From Gnetum montanum (lineage: Eukaryota > Streptophyta > Gnetopsida > Gnetales > Gnetaceae), in contig MNCI01018363.1 in NCBI GenBank assembly GCA_015680685.1, forward strand, positions 414,435 through 478,434: DNA of 64,000 bases. Direction: 5' to 3'. Every line of letters starts with the position of its first letter. Positions within the stretch are counted from its first letter, which is position 1. The notes beneath the pieces were generated by a model. It was not told the origin of the DNA and did no database searches. It was given only the letters and a program-made list of their open reading frames with translations. This document shows, piece by piece, positions 43,874-55,596 of this stretch. The position numbers and the translations under genes were made by a program.

Positions 43874-45163
43874 TACTCTTGATACATTGCCAATTTCATC
43901 TGTAAGTACAACACATGCGATAGAATGGTATGACGACATAAAAGAGTACCTTCTACACAGTGAAACATCGCAACACTTAATGAATGCACAAAAATATGTG
44001 GTATGAAAAAGTTCTTAGCAATATACACTGGTGGGAGAAACATTGTGTCATAGATCCTATGAAGGCATATTGCTAACATGCGTTAGTAGCACTGATGCCC
44101 AAACCATCGTTGAGCAAGTACACGACAGACTGTGCGAGGGACATATGGAACCAAAGGTAATGGCAACGAAAATAAGGCTCTTAGGCTATTATTGGCCACA
44201 CATGGAGTATGATTGTCTCTCCAAGGCTAAAACATGTAGTACCTGTCAAAGACATAGTAATCTAATCCATGTCCCACCAAATGAGTTGCATACAGCACAA
44301 ATCACATGGCCCTTTCAAAAGTGGGGGTTGGACCTTATCAGACCAATAACACCCTCATCTTCGGCAGGGCATAGTTTCCTCATAACTGCAACAAAATACT
44401 TCATGAAGTGGGTAGAAGCTGTTCCCCTTTGAAAGACATCATCTAAACACATATGCAACTTCATTCTTGAGAACATTGTGACTCGTTTTAGCATCCCCAT
44501 AACCATCATCACTGACAACGGCCGCAATTCAGTAGTGCCAAAGCCAAAAATTTCTATGAATGTCTGGGGATCAAAAACTCATTTTTATCCCCTTACTACC
44601 CTCAGAGCAATGGGCAAGCAAAGGCCACCAATAAAACCATCATTACTATACTTAAAAAGATGCTTACCCACAGCAAGACAAGATGGCACGAACAGCTAGT
44701 ATACGCACTATGGGCATATCGCACTACATATCGAATTTCAACAGGTAAAACGCCATATAGCCTTATTTACGGTTCAGAAGCTATTTTACCCTTGGAATTA
44801 CAGGTACCATCTTTAAGTATCACACTCTCTAGACTCCTGGACGAAGAGAAAAATAATGATCTACGCATCATTGACTTGGATTCGGTGGAGTAGGAACGCA
44901 TACGTACCCTCGATCAAATTGAATGGTACCAAAAATGACAACGAAAATGCCATCAGCATGACATTCATAAGTGTCCTATCAAAGAAGGAAACCTTGTACT
45001 TAAGGTCGTTCGGGAACACCCAAACCAATTCTCAGCCAATTGGGAAGGACCCTACTTGGTCACCAAAGCATACAACAACGGAGCATTCAAGTTGGATGAT
45101 ATGGAAGGGAATGAGCTGGCAAATCAAACCAATCACTTGTTCTTGAAACCGTTCCATATTTAA
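43874..45163 (+). pseudogene. Integrase of G
   Basis: HHCC finger: VHDRLCEGHMEPKVMATKIR and CSTCQRH (44120-44260). Catalytic core: GLDLIRPI (first Asp) and IITDNGR (second Asp, 44510). After a frameshift, SPYYPQSNGQAKATNKTI (44590-44640), where family members have Glu at QAEA; here codon 44621-44623 is Lys, so the third catalytic acid is lost. HEQLVYALWAYRTTYRISTG and PYSLIYGSEAILPLELQVPS follow, and the C-terminal NWEGPYLVTKAYNNGAFKLD ends at 45163. Confidence 0.9.
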
Positions 45164-45164
45164 G

Positions 45165-45560
45165 TACAAGCTCAAGTACGTGCGAGTCCTAGCATCATGA
45201 CTATAAACTGATACCATTATCCTAGAATCATGATGGTAAACTAATACCATAGAATAGTCTTGGAATCATGACTTAAAACTGATACCACAGCTCATCCTAG
45301 CATCATGAAGATAAATTGATACCACACAGTGTCTACAATGATAATAAACTAGCACTCATCCGGTATGACAATAAACTGCCACAGTCACACTCGCCAAAGT
45401 CTGCTAAGACTATAAACTGGTTTGGCTCTTCACAGTCCGCCAAGACTAGAAACTGGCAATGCACCATTCGCCACGATGCTAAACGAGCAATGTCCAATGG
45501 GTCATGACATAAAACAAACCCATGATAGTCCACTAAGACTATAAATTGACAAGTTCATCT
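45165..45560 (+). repeat. TAAACT array, third cluster in G
   Basis: About nine copies of 'catcatgactataaactgatacc' and variants, starting at the stop codon of integrase. It matches E's 5440-5935 on E's strand. Confidence 0.8.
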
Positions 45561-46570
45561 CTAGTTCTTCAATATATGGCTGCATTCAAACTTCACCAGA
45601 GTCACTGCATCGCTCACCACCGATCGATCCTAACAACATTGCTTCCAGCCATATACCAATGCCTGACATCTCATCCAGTGCCTTTGTTTCATCAGTAAAA
45701 GTTTAAGTCTAAGCTCACTCATAGTTTTCTTGTCTCCTTGGAGTTGTGTTTGCAGGATGACACTCGGAGGTGTTCGCACAAGAATGCACTTCGTCATAAG
45801 CAGCAAGGTGAGACGTTGTTTACAGCACATGTGACAAGACTAAATCAAACCATTCACTAGTACATTCCCCATTTCATATCCCACGTATCCGTCAACAACT
45901 TATACTTGGTTACATCCCGAACACATCCGGTACAACCCGAAACATCAAACATACCATTGCATTTCATGCCACTCTTAAGCGGTTGCAACCCACAACATGG
46001 CATTTGAGCATGAGCATAAGAACACAAAAAAAATTACGTCCCTTCCCACATAAAATACAAGACGGGACAGTAGTTTCCTCAAAAGAAAACGCTCATGTCT
46101 AAAAAAATCAAGAAACTTCCCATTGCATGGCTTTGGCTCTCTGCCAACAGGCTCCCCCTAAAACACTAAACAAGGGCCTTGTTCCTCCAAAGAATGCAAC
46201 ACATCATTACGTGGCTTTGGTCTTGCCAACAAGTCCTCTTGGACACTAACCGAGAGTCTTGTTCCATCAAAGGATGCACATCTCATGTCTTGATTCCGAG
46301 TCTATTAAACAATGGCTGTTGACAAGGATCTGCATAACCTGCAAACATACCAGAACATCCTTTTCACTATGCACAACCTTGATTCCTCCTGAATCCCCAT
46401 ATTTTCCCTTTCTCTATCAAATACAAATTCCATTTCCCACAATCCCATGTACTATTGAACATGGTGCGATGATGTCTAGTCAGGTGGCAAAAGACAAAGT
46501 CTCTATCGAGCTGCTTGTGGTGTTTTGCACTTCTTTGTCGACGCTTCTCGGGTTGATTCCTCCAAGCGTC
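45561..46570 (+). other. 3' untranslated stretch of G
   Basis: No domain recognised. The last 80 bases before the PPT are conserved with E. An open frame at 46259-46639 runs into the LTR and has no support. Confidence 0.5.
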
Positions 46571-46586
46571 AACAAAGAGGGGCCAA
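46571..46586 (+). promoter_or_regulatory. Polypurine tract of G
   Basis: AACAAAGAGGGGCCAA directly before the 3' LTR, identical to E's. Confidence 0.88.
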
Positions 46587-47905
46587 TGAAACACCACAAA
46601 ATTTTGAGCTTAGTACTTTTCCAACAAGAGTCGAGCTAAGTCATGACATTCCCCAGCATGACTAAAGCTTGAGGGCCCCGTAGACAGCTTCCAGTAGAGT
46701 TGAATCCAACGAGGAGTAGTTCCTTGGGAGTTGTCGACGGCCACGACAACATCCGCTATCAAACATGGCAACTCTGGGGCTCAAAGTACTTAGTTTACAC
46801 TAAGTCTACATTTTTAGCATATACGCCCAACGTATACACCCCAGATTGCATCACAGCGTATACGCCCAGCATAGACGTCCAACGTACACGCCTCACATGT
46901 ACGCTCAACAGGTACGACTGATGTATATGCCCAGTATGTAATCCCCGAAGATGGCATGGAAATGGCACTGCAGAACAAGATTTTGTACAAGGAAAAAATT
47001 CATACAAACAGAGAAACCATCAGTGTATACGCCCGACAGAAAGAATATATGCCCAGCGTATATGCCCAATAGACAAAGTATACATTCTCAACGTATACGC
47101 CCAGCAGGCTCAGTGTATACGCCCAGCGTATACGTCCTGATTGCTCAGCGTATACGCCCAGAGTCTATGCCCGCCAGATATAGCGTATACGCCCAGCGTA
47201 TACACCTAGTAGACACAGCATCTTGTACACTTGCAAATTTTATTCTTTCGCACCGAGTCAATGCACCACATATCACCCAACCCAAGTCTAATGTCTAAAC
47301 CTGTATAAAAACCCCAATTTTTCACTAGAACCAGGTCGGTTGGTAATTTTGAGCAAACCAAAGAGAAACACAGAGACACTACGAACCAGAGCAGAAACCT
47401 TGTACGCTGGACCTCAACCTTGTATGCTGAGCATACAACCTCTACGCTGTGCTTGCAGTCTAAACCAGCATACAGTCATCCCTGCATCCACCGAGGTTAT
47501 TCGTCTTCCTTGTGTCAAAGCCACGACTGCGTTAGACCGATGCATTGTAACTCTCATTTTTGCAATAATATTGCTACATTTTCTTCCTAAAATTTGTTAC
47601 AGTTTTTCATTAATTTTTGCATGTTTACTGTTCATGCCCTCGTACATTTACGCTCTATTTACACCAGTTACGATGTTTACGTTTTGTTTTACATCTATTA
47701 CGTTGTTTACATATAACCCAGCGTATAGCACCTCGGTGTACGTTTGGGGAAATCCTTGCCTGATCCGCTTGTGGACCACTCAAGGTACTCTACCTTCGTC
47801 AATTCTAGCTTGCCCTCAAGTGAAGGTAGGGTCTTCTGTGCGTGTCCAGAGATCTCCCGGTTTCTGTTTCCTTCCAGCCGGAGACCGATGATTTCAGATG
47901 GTACA
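46587..47905 (+). repeat. 3' LTR of G (1319 bp)
   Basis: Begins TGAAACACC and ends GGTACA. It carries about ten GTATAC cores between 46832 and 47202 and a TATA box at 47304-47311. The number and spacing of the palindromes differ slightly from the 5' LTR. The 183-codon open frame at 47340-47891 is LTR sequence, not a gene. Confidence 0.95.
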
Positions 47906-47910
47906 ATGGT
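47906..47910. repeat. Target site duplication of G, right copy
   Basis: ATGGT, pairing with GTGGT at 29499-29503. Confidence 0.75.
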
Positions 47911-49075
47911 AGCATTTATGCTTCTAACATTTTACACCCTTCTAATGGCATGACACTAACAATTTTTCTAGAATCCATTAAGCAATTATGAGAATTCTTA
48001 CCTAAAATGATCGAGGTGGTTGATCTTTCTTGTTCAACATGAAATTGCTTGAGTTTTGTATTGATAAATCATTAATGCTTTCTGTAAAATGAACTTGTTT
48101 TTCAGTTATTGAAGATTTTTCTTTATAGGTTGCAAGTATATGAACTATCTTTTGGATCACTTCTTTCATTTCATTAAAATGTAAAATATTGTACATTAAA
48201 ATGTTGGCTTTAACTCTTTTCAAATCCTTAACTAGATCATAAGCTTTATGTTCATCTTTAACTTCATGTTAAGGTGGATTTCTTCTAAGTATAAAAGGTG
48301 AGTTTGATTGTTTTTGAACATTTACTTGGGATGATCCCATTTGGTTACTTGTGTTATTTTCACTAGGAATTCTTTGATGTAATTCCTAATTTGATGTTGA
48401 GTGGTGTTCATAATGTCACTAAGTCTATCATAGCAAGTGTTATGTGGGTTGGGATCACTTACCATGACTTTCTCACATGAGGTGACTTCTTCATTTTTCC
48501 TTTCATGAGGTATGTTAAGTACCATAATTGGGGCTTTACCATTTTTTTGATTTTAGGAATTATCATCATATAATGCTAAAAATTGAGGAAAAATTTTATC
48601 ATAATGTTGCCTAGTATTATGAAGGCAACAATAATCATCATTGATTGATGTGCTTAGTTTTTAAAATTGTATATGGACTTTGTTATTAATTCACTTTAGT
48701 TCAACTACTTCACTAGAAAGGTTTTGAAGAGAAGTTAATATTTGGATCATTTGGTTCTTTGTTTGATTAGTAGACCCATTCAAATTAGATATTCCATTTG
48801 GGTTTATAATAGATTAAATTAAAGTTTTTGATTGATTTTCACTCAAACTAGTATTTGATGGTAAAAATGAAGAAGAGATTGGACTTTGAGAATAACTATT
48901 TGTATGTTGAGGCATTTGGAGGGGAGTAGGGATTTGAAACATAGTACAATTACAGGAACCATCCAATCAGTAAGTATATTAAATTTTCAAACTTTCATCA
49001 TTTCAGTAGCTACCTCTATTTCCAAACCAAGTTCAATTATGATCTGAATTGTAGCTACTACTTTTACTATTAGGT
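47906..49075 (-). pseudogene. gag C-terminal region of F2
   Basis: Minus strand: TWFGNRGSY near 49020, MFQIPTPLQMPQHTNSYSQS (48942 on), IQILTSLQNLSSEVVELK near 48730, then two open stretches (48525-48322, 48223-48002) that are polar and helical. This matches the order of Athila-type gag ends, where a Trp/Asn/Phe motif precedes a Gln-rich tail and a helix. It continues into the F2 protease at 29503 once G is taken out. Confidence 0.65.
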
Positions 49076-49079
49076 CCCC

Positions 49080-50229
49080 TTTACATCATACACCCCCTCC
49101 ACTTTCTTATGGTTTAATTCCTTTTTCTTTTGGTAGTATAGGCTCTAATATTCCATTTGTTCAAGCCTATCAAGAACAAACTTTTGGGGACTTATTAAAC
49201 CAAAGAACACCAATAATAGCTTTAAGGACCATTATTTTTTTCCCAAGGTAGGGACATTGAAGTAAAAAATATTCATTTACTATTTATTTTTAGGGGAAAC
49301 AATGATGAAGATCCAGTCACTCATATAAAAGGATTTGAAAACACACTTGCAATGTTATCAGCTTAAAGTGGATATAGAACTAAAATGATTACCTTCAACT
49401 CAACCTTGAAAGACAAAGCTAATTTTTGTCTACAAACCCTTAGGACACAAATTAGCTCTTAGGATGAGTTCAATACTACCTTTCTTCAAAGATTTCTTTC
49501 CATTGATAGGTTTTACTTATTAAGAAAATAATTGATGAGTTTCATGCAAAAAGAGAAAGAGGACTATGAGAGTACTTTTGATAGGTTCAAGGGGTTGTGT
49601 TTGAAAAAGCCCAATTATGGATTTTTATCTTGATTCAAATCTTTATAGAAGGCCTATTATGATATTTTAGGCAAAACGTTGACTTTGCATGTGGTGGAAA
49701 TATATTGAATGTAACACCAAAAGATGGCTAGAGAATAATAAATTCATTGGTTGACCAAAGTAAGAAATGGCCAAAACCTAATATTATGCAAGATATGACC
49801 AAACAAACTAAATAATTAAATAAAATAGTTGATGAATTAGCTCATTTAATAAAGAAACAAGCTCATATGGTACAAGTTGAAGTATGTAATCTTTGTCATA
49901 GCTAACAACATGATTGTACCACTTGTCAAGCCTTAGCCTATTATCATGAGGAGATAAAAGAATTTGTAAATGATTTTCAATAATATAGAAGTTAACCAAT
50001 AGCCACATTCCACCAAAGACCACCTTTCCAACAACCACAGTATTCCCAAAATAATTACAAACCTTTTAAGAGCCAAACTAGTAAACATTTGAATAAACTC
50101 ACTCAAATTATTATTTCCTTGATTCAAGAAAGTAGATTATTTATGAATGAGACAAGAAGATGGTTCCCAAACCTCACAAATAATGAATTACCTTTCCAAC
50201 TAGAGCCAAATTTCACATCACAAAGGAAG
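49080..50229 (+). pseudogene. Fragment H: Athila-like gag
   Basis: DEDPVTHIKGFENTLAMLSA (49308-49365), then DEFNTTFLQRFLSIDRFYLL (49467 on) and KEDYESTFDRFKGLCLKKPN (49558 on) form a Retrotrans_gag core of Athila type. CNLCHS...HDCTTC (49890-49925) is a candidate zinc knuckle. The tail is Gln/Pro-rich (50000-50060). It meets F2 head to head at about 49077 and is cut by C's LTR at 50229. The rest of the element was not identified. Confidence 0.75.
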
Positions 50230-51060
50230 TGATGAATCATATTTTTCTTAGGCCCCAATATCATATCACATGCTATGACATCAGATATTCGATATAATGG
50301 GATGCGTACCTACCTATATATATGAAACTTGGATGCATGATTCATCCCATTCTTTTGTTAATAGAGTATCCAAGCTCTTTTTTTTTATTCCATAGTCTTA
50401 GAAAATAGTCAGTGAGTGCCCATAGTGGTGATTTAAGTCAATTGTATGGCATCTTATTCGAGTGGCAATGTACCTAGACACATTACATGAACAACAATAA
50501 GATGGAGATTGATTCTTATTCATTGTAGCACTTTAAATTAGATTATATTTACTTTCAATGAAATTTATATTCCATGTACTTAGTTAGTATTTACATATCC
50601 ATGCACATTAATGAATGGGCAGAATGAGTGTGACCAGTTTCAAGCAAAACACATATTAACTTGGTAATCCCGATAGTGTTATTGCTTGCTTTTCCCAATA
50701 GCGTAGTGCTTGGTAATCCCAGTAGTGGATACATGGGTTTAGAATGTGTACAGCAAGCAAGGAATGGACACTCATCACTCATAGGCTAGTTTAGACTTTA
50801 TCTTTCCATTATTAGTTAGATTAAATAATTAACTTCTCTATTATTGTTAAGAGTAACATAAGGAGAGAACAACACCAACAATCATATGTCTCACTTTGGA
50901 CTAAACCATACATGACAAAGCTATCACTAGTCCAAGTGGGAAGAAAATGAACTATGATCAAGGCATAACAATATAGATGCCACAACTAGTTCCATCCATG
51001 AAATTCAATCGAGTCATGCAAGAATGCTTATGATTTGTATGGTTGGGAATAGGGGGTACT
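50230..51060 (+). repeat. 5' LTR of C
   Basis: Starts TGATGAATCAT, with TATATATA at 50315-50322, 'gtgagtgcccatagtgg', and two 'ttggtaatccc' phrases. It aligns with 55597-56439 over the full length. The terminal ten bases appear deleted next to the PBS. Confidence 0.85.
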
Positions 51061-51073
51061 CGTTGCTAGGGAT
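51061..51073 (+). promoter_or_regulatory. Primer binding site remnant of C
   Basis: CGTTGCTAGGGAT matches 11 of 13 bases of the tRNA-Asp-type site used by B. Confidence 0.6.
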
Positions 51074-51179
51074 GATGCTAGTTATTTAGATTAGTTATAT
51101 TATAAATGATCATTGTAAAGGTATTAATAATTTTTTTTAGAAAATATTATATTTTATTTTAAGTCACACATGTTAAAAA

Positions 51180-53370
51180 ATGTCTTCTTTACATAGGATC
51201 AATAATGCATTGTATGATGAAAACACTCATAGGAAAAATGGTAGGTTCTATACTGAAGAGATTTGGAGTAAACAACCTCATGCAAGGGTGTCATATGCTA
51301 ATTTCAACTTGTACTACATGTAAGGACTACATTCAACTGGTATAGATAATTCTATAGTAGATAAAGTAAGTTGTAGATCAAGGAGGACCTCAAGGCCTAG
51401 GACCTCCTCTAAACCTAGAAAAGATAAATCAAGGGACCATGGGGAGAATTATAAGAGTGATGGTGATTCTCCTAGTTCCTCATCTTCCTCTTCCTCTCCA
51501 ACATCAAGTTATGATAAAGATGAATGTAGGTATAGAGATAGAGCTCCACTATGGGGTCAAGATAAAGATAGAAATCGAGCCCAAGTGAAAAATCAAAGAC
51601 ATCAAAATGAGCATAGACAAGATCATCACAATCAAATGAATAGAAATATATATTACCATCATGATGTGTCTAGTACAAATGAACCCTTGTTGGCTTTTAG
51701 GGATCTAACATAGATTAGGGAGGTAGTTCAAATACCCCAAAGGCATCAAAGCGATATCCACATAAAATGGCTTGATATGGACAAAATTTCTAAATTTAGG
51801 GGAGGTTATAATTCTAATCCACAACATCATTTACAAGCCTTCTATGATGATCATGCCTTACAAAATATAAAACATAAGTGTCAAAAGCTTATGCTCTTTC
51901 CTAGGATACTAGTTGATGAAGCTAAAATTTAGTATAGATTTTTGGAACCAAATTCCATCCAGCAATGGTTCACAATGCTAGAGCTCTTCAATGAAAAATA
52001 CCAAACCTATATGAGAGTGTCCAACCTAAGAAAATAAATCCAAGGATGGAAACAATAAAAACATGAATCCTTGGATGTGACCTTTCGTAGATACTATTCT
52101 CTACTACATAGATGTCCAACCCATGATTTCTCTCAAAAAGAGCAACTTTTCCACATCATAGATGGTCTTCATAATCAAACAAGGAAGACCCTTGGGATTT
52201 ATGCCCAATGTTGGTTATATGAATTGAAAGCCCATCAGATATAAAAGCTAGTCGAGTGGGTGGTAAAAGAAGAAGGAGAGTTATGTAAATAAGCAAATGC
52301 AGAGGAATATAACTATGCTTCAACTCTTCAAAATAAGAGGGTCCATATCTATGATGAGGAAAAATATGTAACTCTTAATGACGTGATTTCACAACAAACC
52401 TTGTCAACACAAAATTCTATCACTAAGCTTGAAGCAAAGCTAGATAAGGTGTGGGAGTTGATGAGTGACAAAGTTACAACCTATGTGAAAACCCTAGAGG
52501 AGAGAGTAACGCAATAAGAATCAACTGATCAAAATAAGAAGAGAAAAAAGAATGAAGAAACTAGTAGGAACACTTATCGACAAAAAGGAAAAATGGATGT
52601 AGGTGAAAAGACTATATACACAACTACAAAATAGGATGATGGATGTGACATCTACCTATATAACCATCCAATGGGCTATGGCCCAGTCATGTTACATCTA
52701 CATGAGTATTGGGATTTTTTTTTCAATCCCAAGTTTGTATAAAAGCAAATGCCTAGGGAATTACCTTATTCACAAAGTAATTATCAATAGTCCTACAACC
52801 AACCGTACTATCCTAGTGGAACTTCTTATTATCCTTGAAACTACTATCAAACGTAGTGGCAAAATCCATAGTTGTGGGGGAGGCCATCATCAAACTAGCA
52901 CTACCGTTACTACCAACTAGACCCATATGAATATTACATTTAATAACTTATTTCCCTAACTAGTTCTACTTCCTCTATCTCAAATCACTACTACACTCTC
53001 CTGAATATCATCAACCTACAACATCTTCTATGGCATCACCACCTCATGCCTCTTTCCCTCCATCACCTCCTCAACATTCTCATACTTCCCTTGGCCACAT
53101 GACATTGCCAACAACATAGGAAGGTTCAACACCACAACATCAACAAAAGAATACCACTTGTGTTGTGAAAATACATGAAAATCATAATGCTAGTAGATCT
53201 CAACCACAACCTTGGAAATGTCCTTTCTTCAGGGAAGTTTCCTCACAAAAGCACTAAACTCATAGACCTACTAGCATATCAAAACCAACACTAGGCCAAT
53301 CTAGTCCAACACCCTTTCTCTCTAGAACAATGTCTCCTAATCATACACAAAATCCAACAACCATCATCAC
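51180..53370 (+). pseudogene. gag of element C
   Basis: ATG at 51180. An Arg/Lys region with SPSSSSSSSSPTSS (51470 on) precedes the core: ISKFRGGYNSNPQHHLQAFY (51785 on), WFTMLELFNEKYQTYMRVSN (51968 on), SLLHRCPTHDFSQKEQLFHI (52100 on) and LGIYAQCWLYELKAHQI. A helical part follows (QNSITKLEAKLDKVWELMSD, 52410 on), then the DDGCDIYLYNHPMG block (52632) and a Tyr/Pro-rich tail. This is the most readable gag of the family, with only a few TAG/TAA stops. Confidence 0.85.
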
Positions 53371-53910
53371 TCCAACATAATACATAAAAGATAAACCTAT
53401 CATTGTTGAGAGACAGAAAAATCTAGGACTAGAAATTCAAAATATTAACACAACCCACAATAAAGCTAAGGAACAAGTGTGTGAGTGAAAATAAGTCTAC
53501 GCAATATCCACTAAACTAAAAGAAACCCATTGGCTTGAAAATGAAAGTATAAAACTATCTCAAAGATGCATGGAATTCTCTAATCCACTTATTAGTTCTA
53601 GACTTAAGAAAATGTACCAAACAAAGGACATAGCCAAAAATATCCTACACTCTAATTATACATCGAAAAATGATATTAAACATAGAGACCTATGAATTAA
53701 AATAGAAAATCAAGAAGAAGAAATAAACACATATGAACCTCCTAAAATAGAGATACCTTCAAGTCTAGATGAAGATACATCTTCCAATGATCCAAACGAG
53801 ACTATCACCAATGTTAAATGTGCTACCACGCAATTAATCAAATTAGTAATCATGATAGATGAGAAATTGATGGTGTATAACCAAGGGGATTATGCAGAGT
53901 CCATCTCCTG
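53371..53910 (+). pseudogene. Unidentified ORF downstream of C gag
   Basis: Largely open in one frame with few stops: KETHWLENESIKLSQRCMEF, SRLKKMYQTKDIAKNILHSN, IENQEEEINTYEPPKIEIPS and IKLVIMIDEKLMVYNQGDY. A and B have protease at this place and show nothing similar. Charged, probably helical. Function unknown; it may be a C-terminal extension of C's gag. Confidence 0.5.
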
Positions 53911-53939
53911 AATGTGCAGCCATAAGATTAGTTGTGGGC

Positions 53940-55596
53940 GAGACACTTCATCATGGTTCAAGAACTAATAAGTGCTTTTCACTTTCTCATTTTACAATTT
54001 TTTATCATTTTTACATTTCTTTCACCATTTTCTAATTCTTAATATGTTTTTCATTTCTTGATATTTTTCTTTTCATTTCTTTATAATTTTATTTTTTCTT
54101 GAGTTATTTTCTTCATGTTTCTATTAATAATATTACCAAGTCATGATGCAGAAATCAATGCTATGTGTTGGGTTTTTGTTCTATACTATCAAGATGATTA
54201 GGTAATTAATTGTGTAAAGCAATGAGACCACCTCATACATCCCTCCAATTTTAGGAATAAAAGGTCTTTATCATGAAAGCAATTTGGTTCTTCTTTCATG
54301 AAACTAAAATCAATCAATGATCATTGCACCTTGAAGAAAGAGAAAACAACCAAGTGGGAATGGTAAGGGTATGACCTCAAGGAAATTTTTTGGATTATCT
54401 TCTTGACTTCCTTCATGTTGTTGATGACTCCTCTAGGAATGTATCATTACTCCTCCATCAACCAATAAATAGGAAGCTATGTCTTTACATGGTGTGGTTT
54501 TTATTTCAAAAAAATATAAAATGCAAAAAAACAAAACAACAAAAAAAAATTTAAAAAAGATACAAGAAAAGAAAGTAAGAAAGAAATAATGGGAATTCAA
54601 AGCACATCCATTAGACACAATAATGGGCTACAAACACTAGTTATGGGGCTGGAAAGACATATTACCCAGGCCTAAAGGCTTTCCTCTAACTAAGGCCCTT
54701 ACTTCCTTCTTCTCGTTTCTTTTCTTTTTGGAGTGATGATTATTCTTTGTGGTGGTTGTGAACTCATGATGGTCAACAGGAAGGAACACATCAATGCAAG
54801 GTTACTATTAGTGGTATGGACTTGGTCTAAAACTTGGATGAATAGGTATGTAGATCATTTTACTCACATTTCACACAAGAACCTATTACGGACATGGTAA
54901 AGCATCTTACATTCCCATCTCTGCAATCCATTCTCATTTCATTATTCACCTCACTACTGCATGCAATTATGCACCTTTTGGTTTTGTTTAGTATAGTGCA
55001 ACATCCCAGCCACTAAGGCAATTTTGTGTTGTTTGGAATAAAGGCATGGTCTACATTTAACTTCTTGGGTGCTCATGGACATCTATAGAAGTGGTTATGC
55101 AAGGGCATTATGGTAGGAGCCTACTTTGGGAAGGATCCACTTGCATAACTCTATTTAATCATGGGTTTGAACTAACCTTCGCATCTTCCAAAACATTAGT
55201 GGTGATTTCTCTAAATTTATGCATACTTTTGGGACTACTTCTCATTAATTTTAATTAATTTTTCCTACTTCTCTATCTCAATATTCCCTTGGTTATACAC
55301 CACACATATGAGACTTGGTTATACACCGCAAAACTTTTGTCACATATGAGACTTCTCTATCTTTAGTGACTTTTTCTATGACCTCTACAAATTTTGTAAT
55401 CATTAGTGTCTATCTAGTCTTTTTATCACATTTTCATTTTATCTACATCCACTCAAATAAAATTTAGTAATGCATAACTCAAAGTCAGTTAGTAGTTAGA
55501 ATTAGTCAATAATCCCATACCTTCCCAATATTTTATAAAGAACTTCTTCCTCCTTTTGTTCACTTAAGGATGAGTTTTCATTTAGTCATGGGAGTA
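53940..55596 (+). other. Spacer of element C
   Basis: AT-rich. It shares with A and F1 the 'gggaattcaaagcaca' phrase (54591 on) and the 'gtaggagcctactttgggaaggatcc' region (55112-55140). It ends in an AG-rich stretch before the LTR ('cacttaaggatgag'). No protein supported. Confidence 0.6.

Larger units (their letters stand above)
29504..47905 (+). mobile_element. Element G: 18.4-kb Tat/Ogre-like element with antisense gene
   Basis: Order: 5' LTR, tRNA-Asn PBS, repeat-rich leader, gag, linker, protease, 5.9-kb interval carrying a spliced antisense gene, RT, RNase H, second RNase H, integrase, short repeats, PPT, 3' LTR. The dual RNase H and the RT sequence place it in the Tat group; Ogre elements of that group are similarly long. 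It is inserted in F2. The two LTRs differ by roughly 18 changes in the first 200 aligned bases, nearly all transitions, so it is old. Confidence 0.93.

Noticed and set aside
47340-47891. A 183-codon open frame near the right end of G
   Set aside because: Entirely LTR sequence. The equivalent stretch of the 5' LTR is broken in this frame, and no domain is present.
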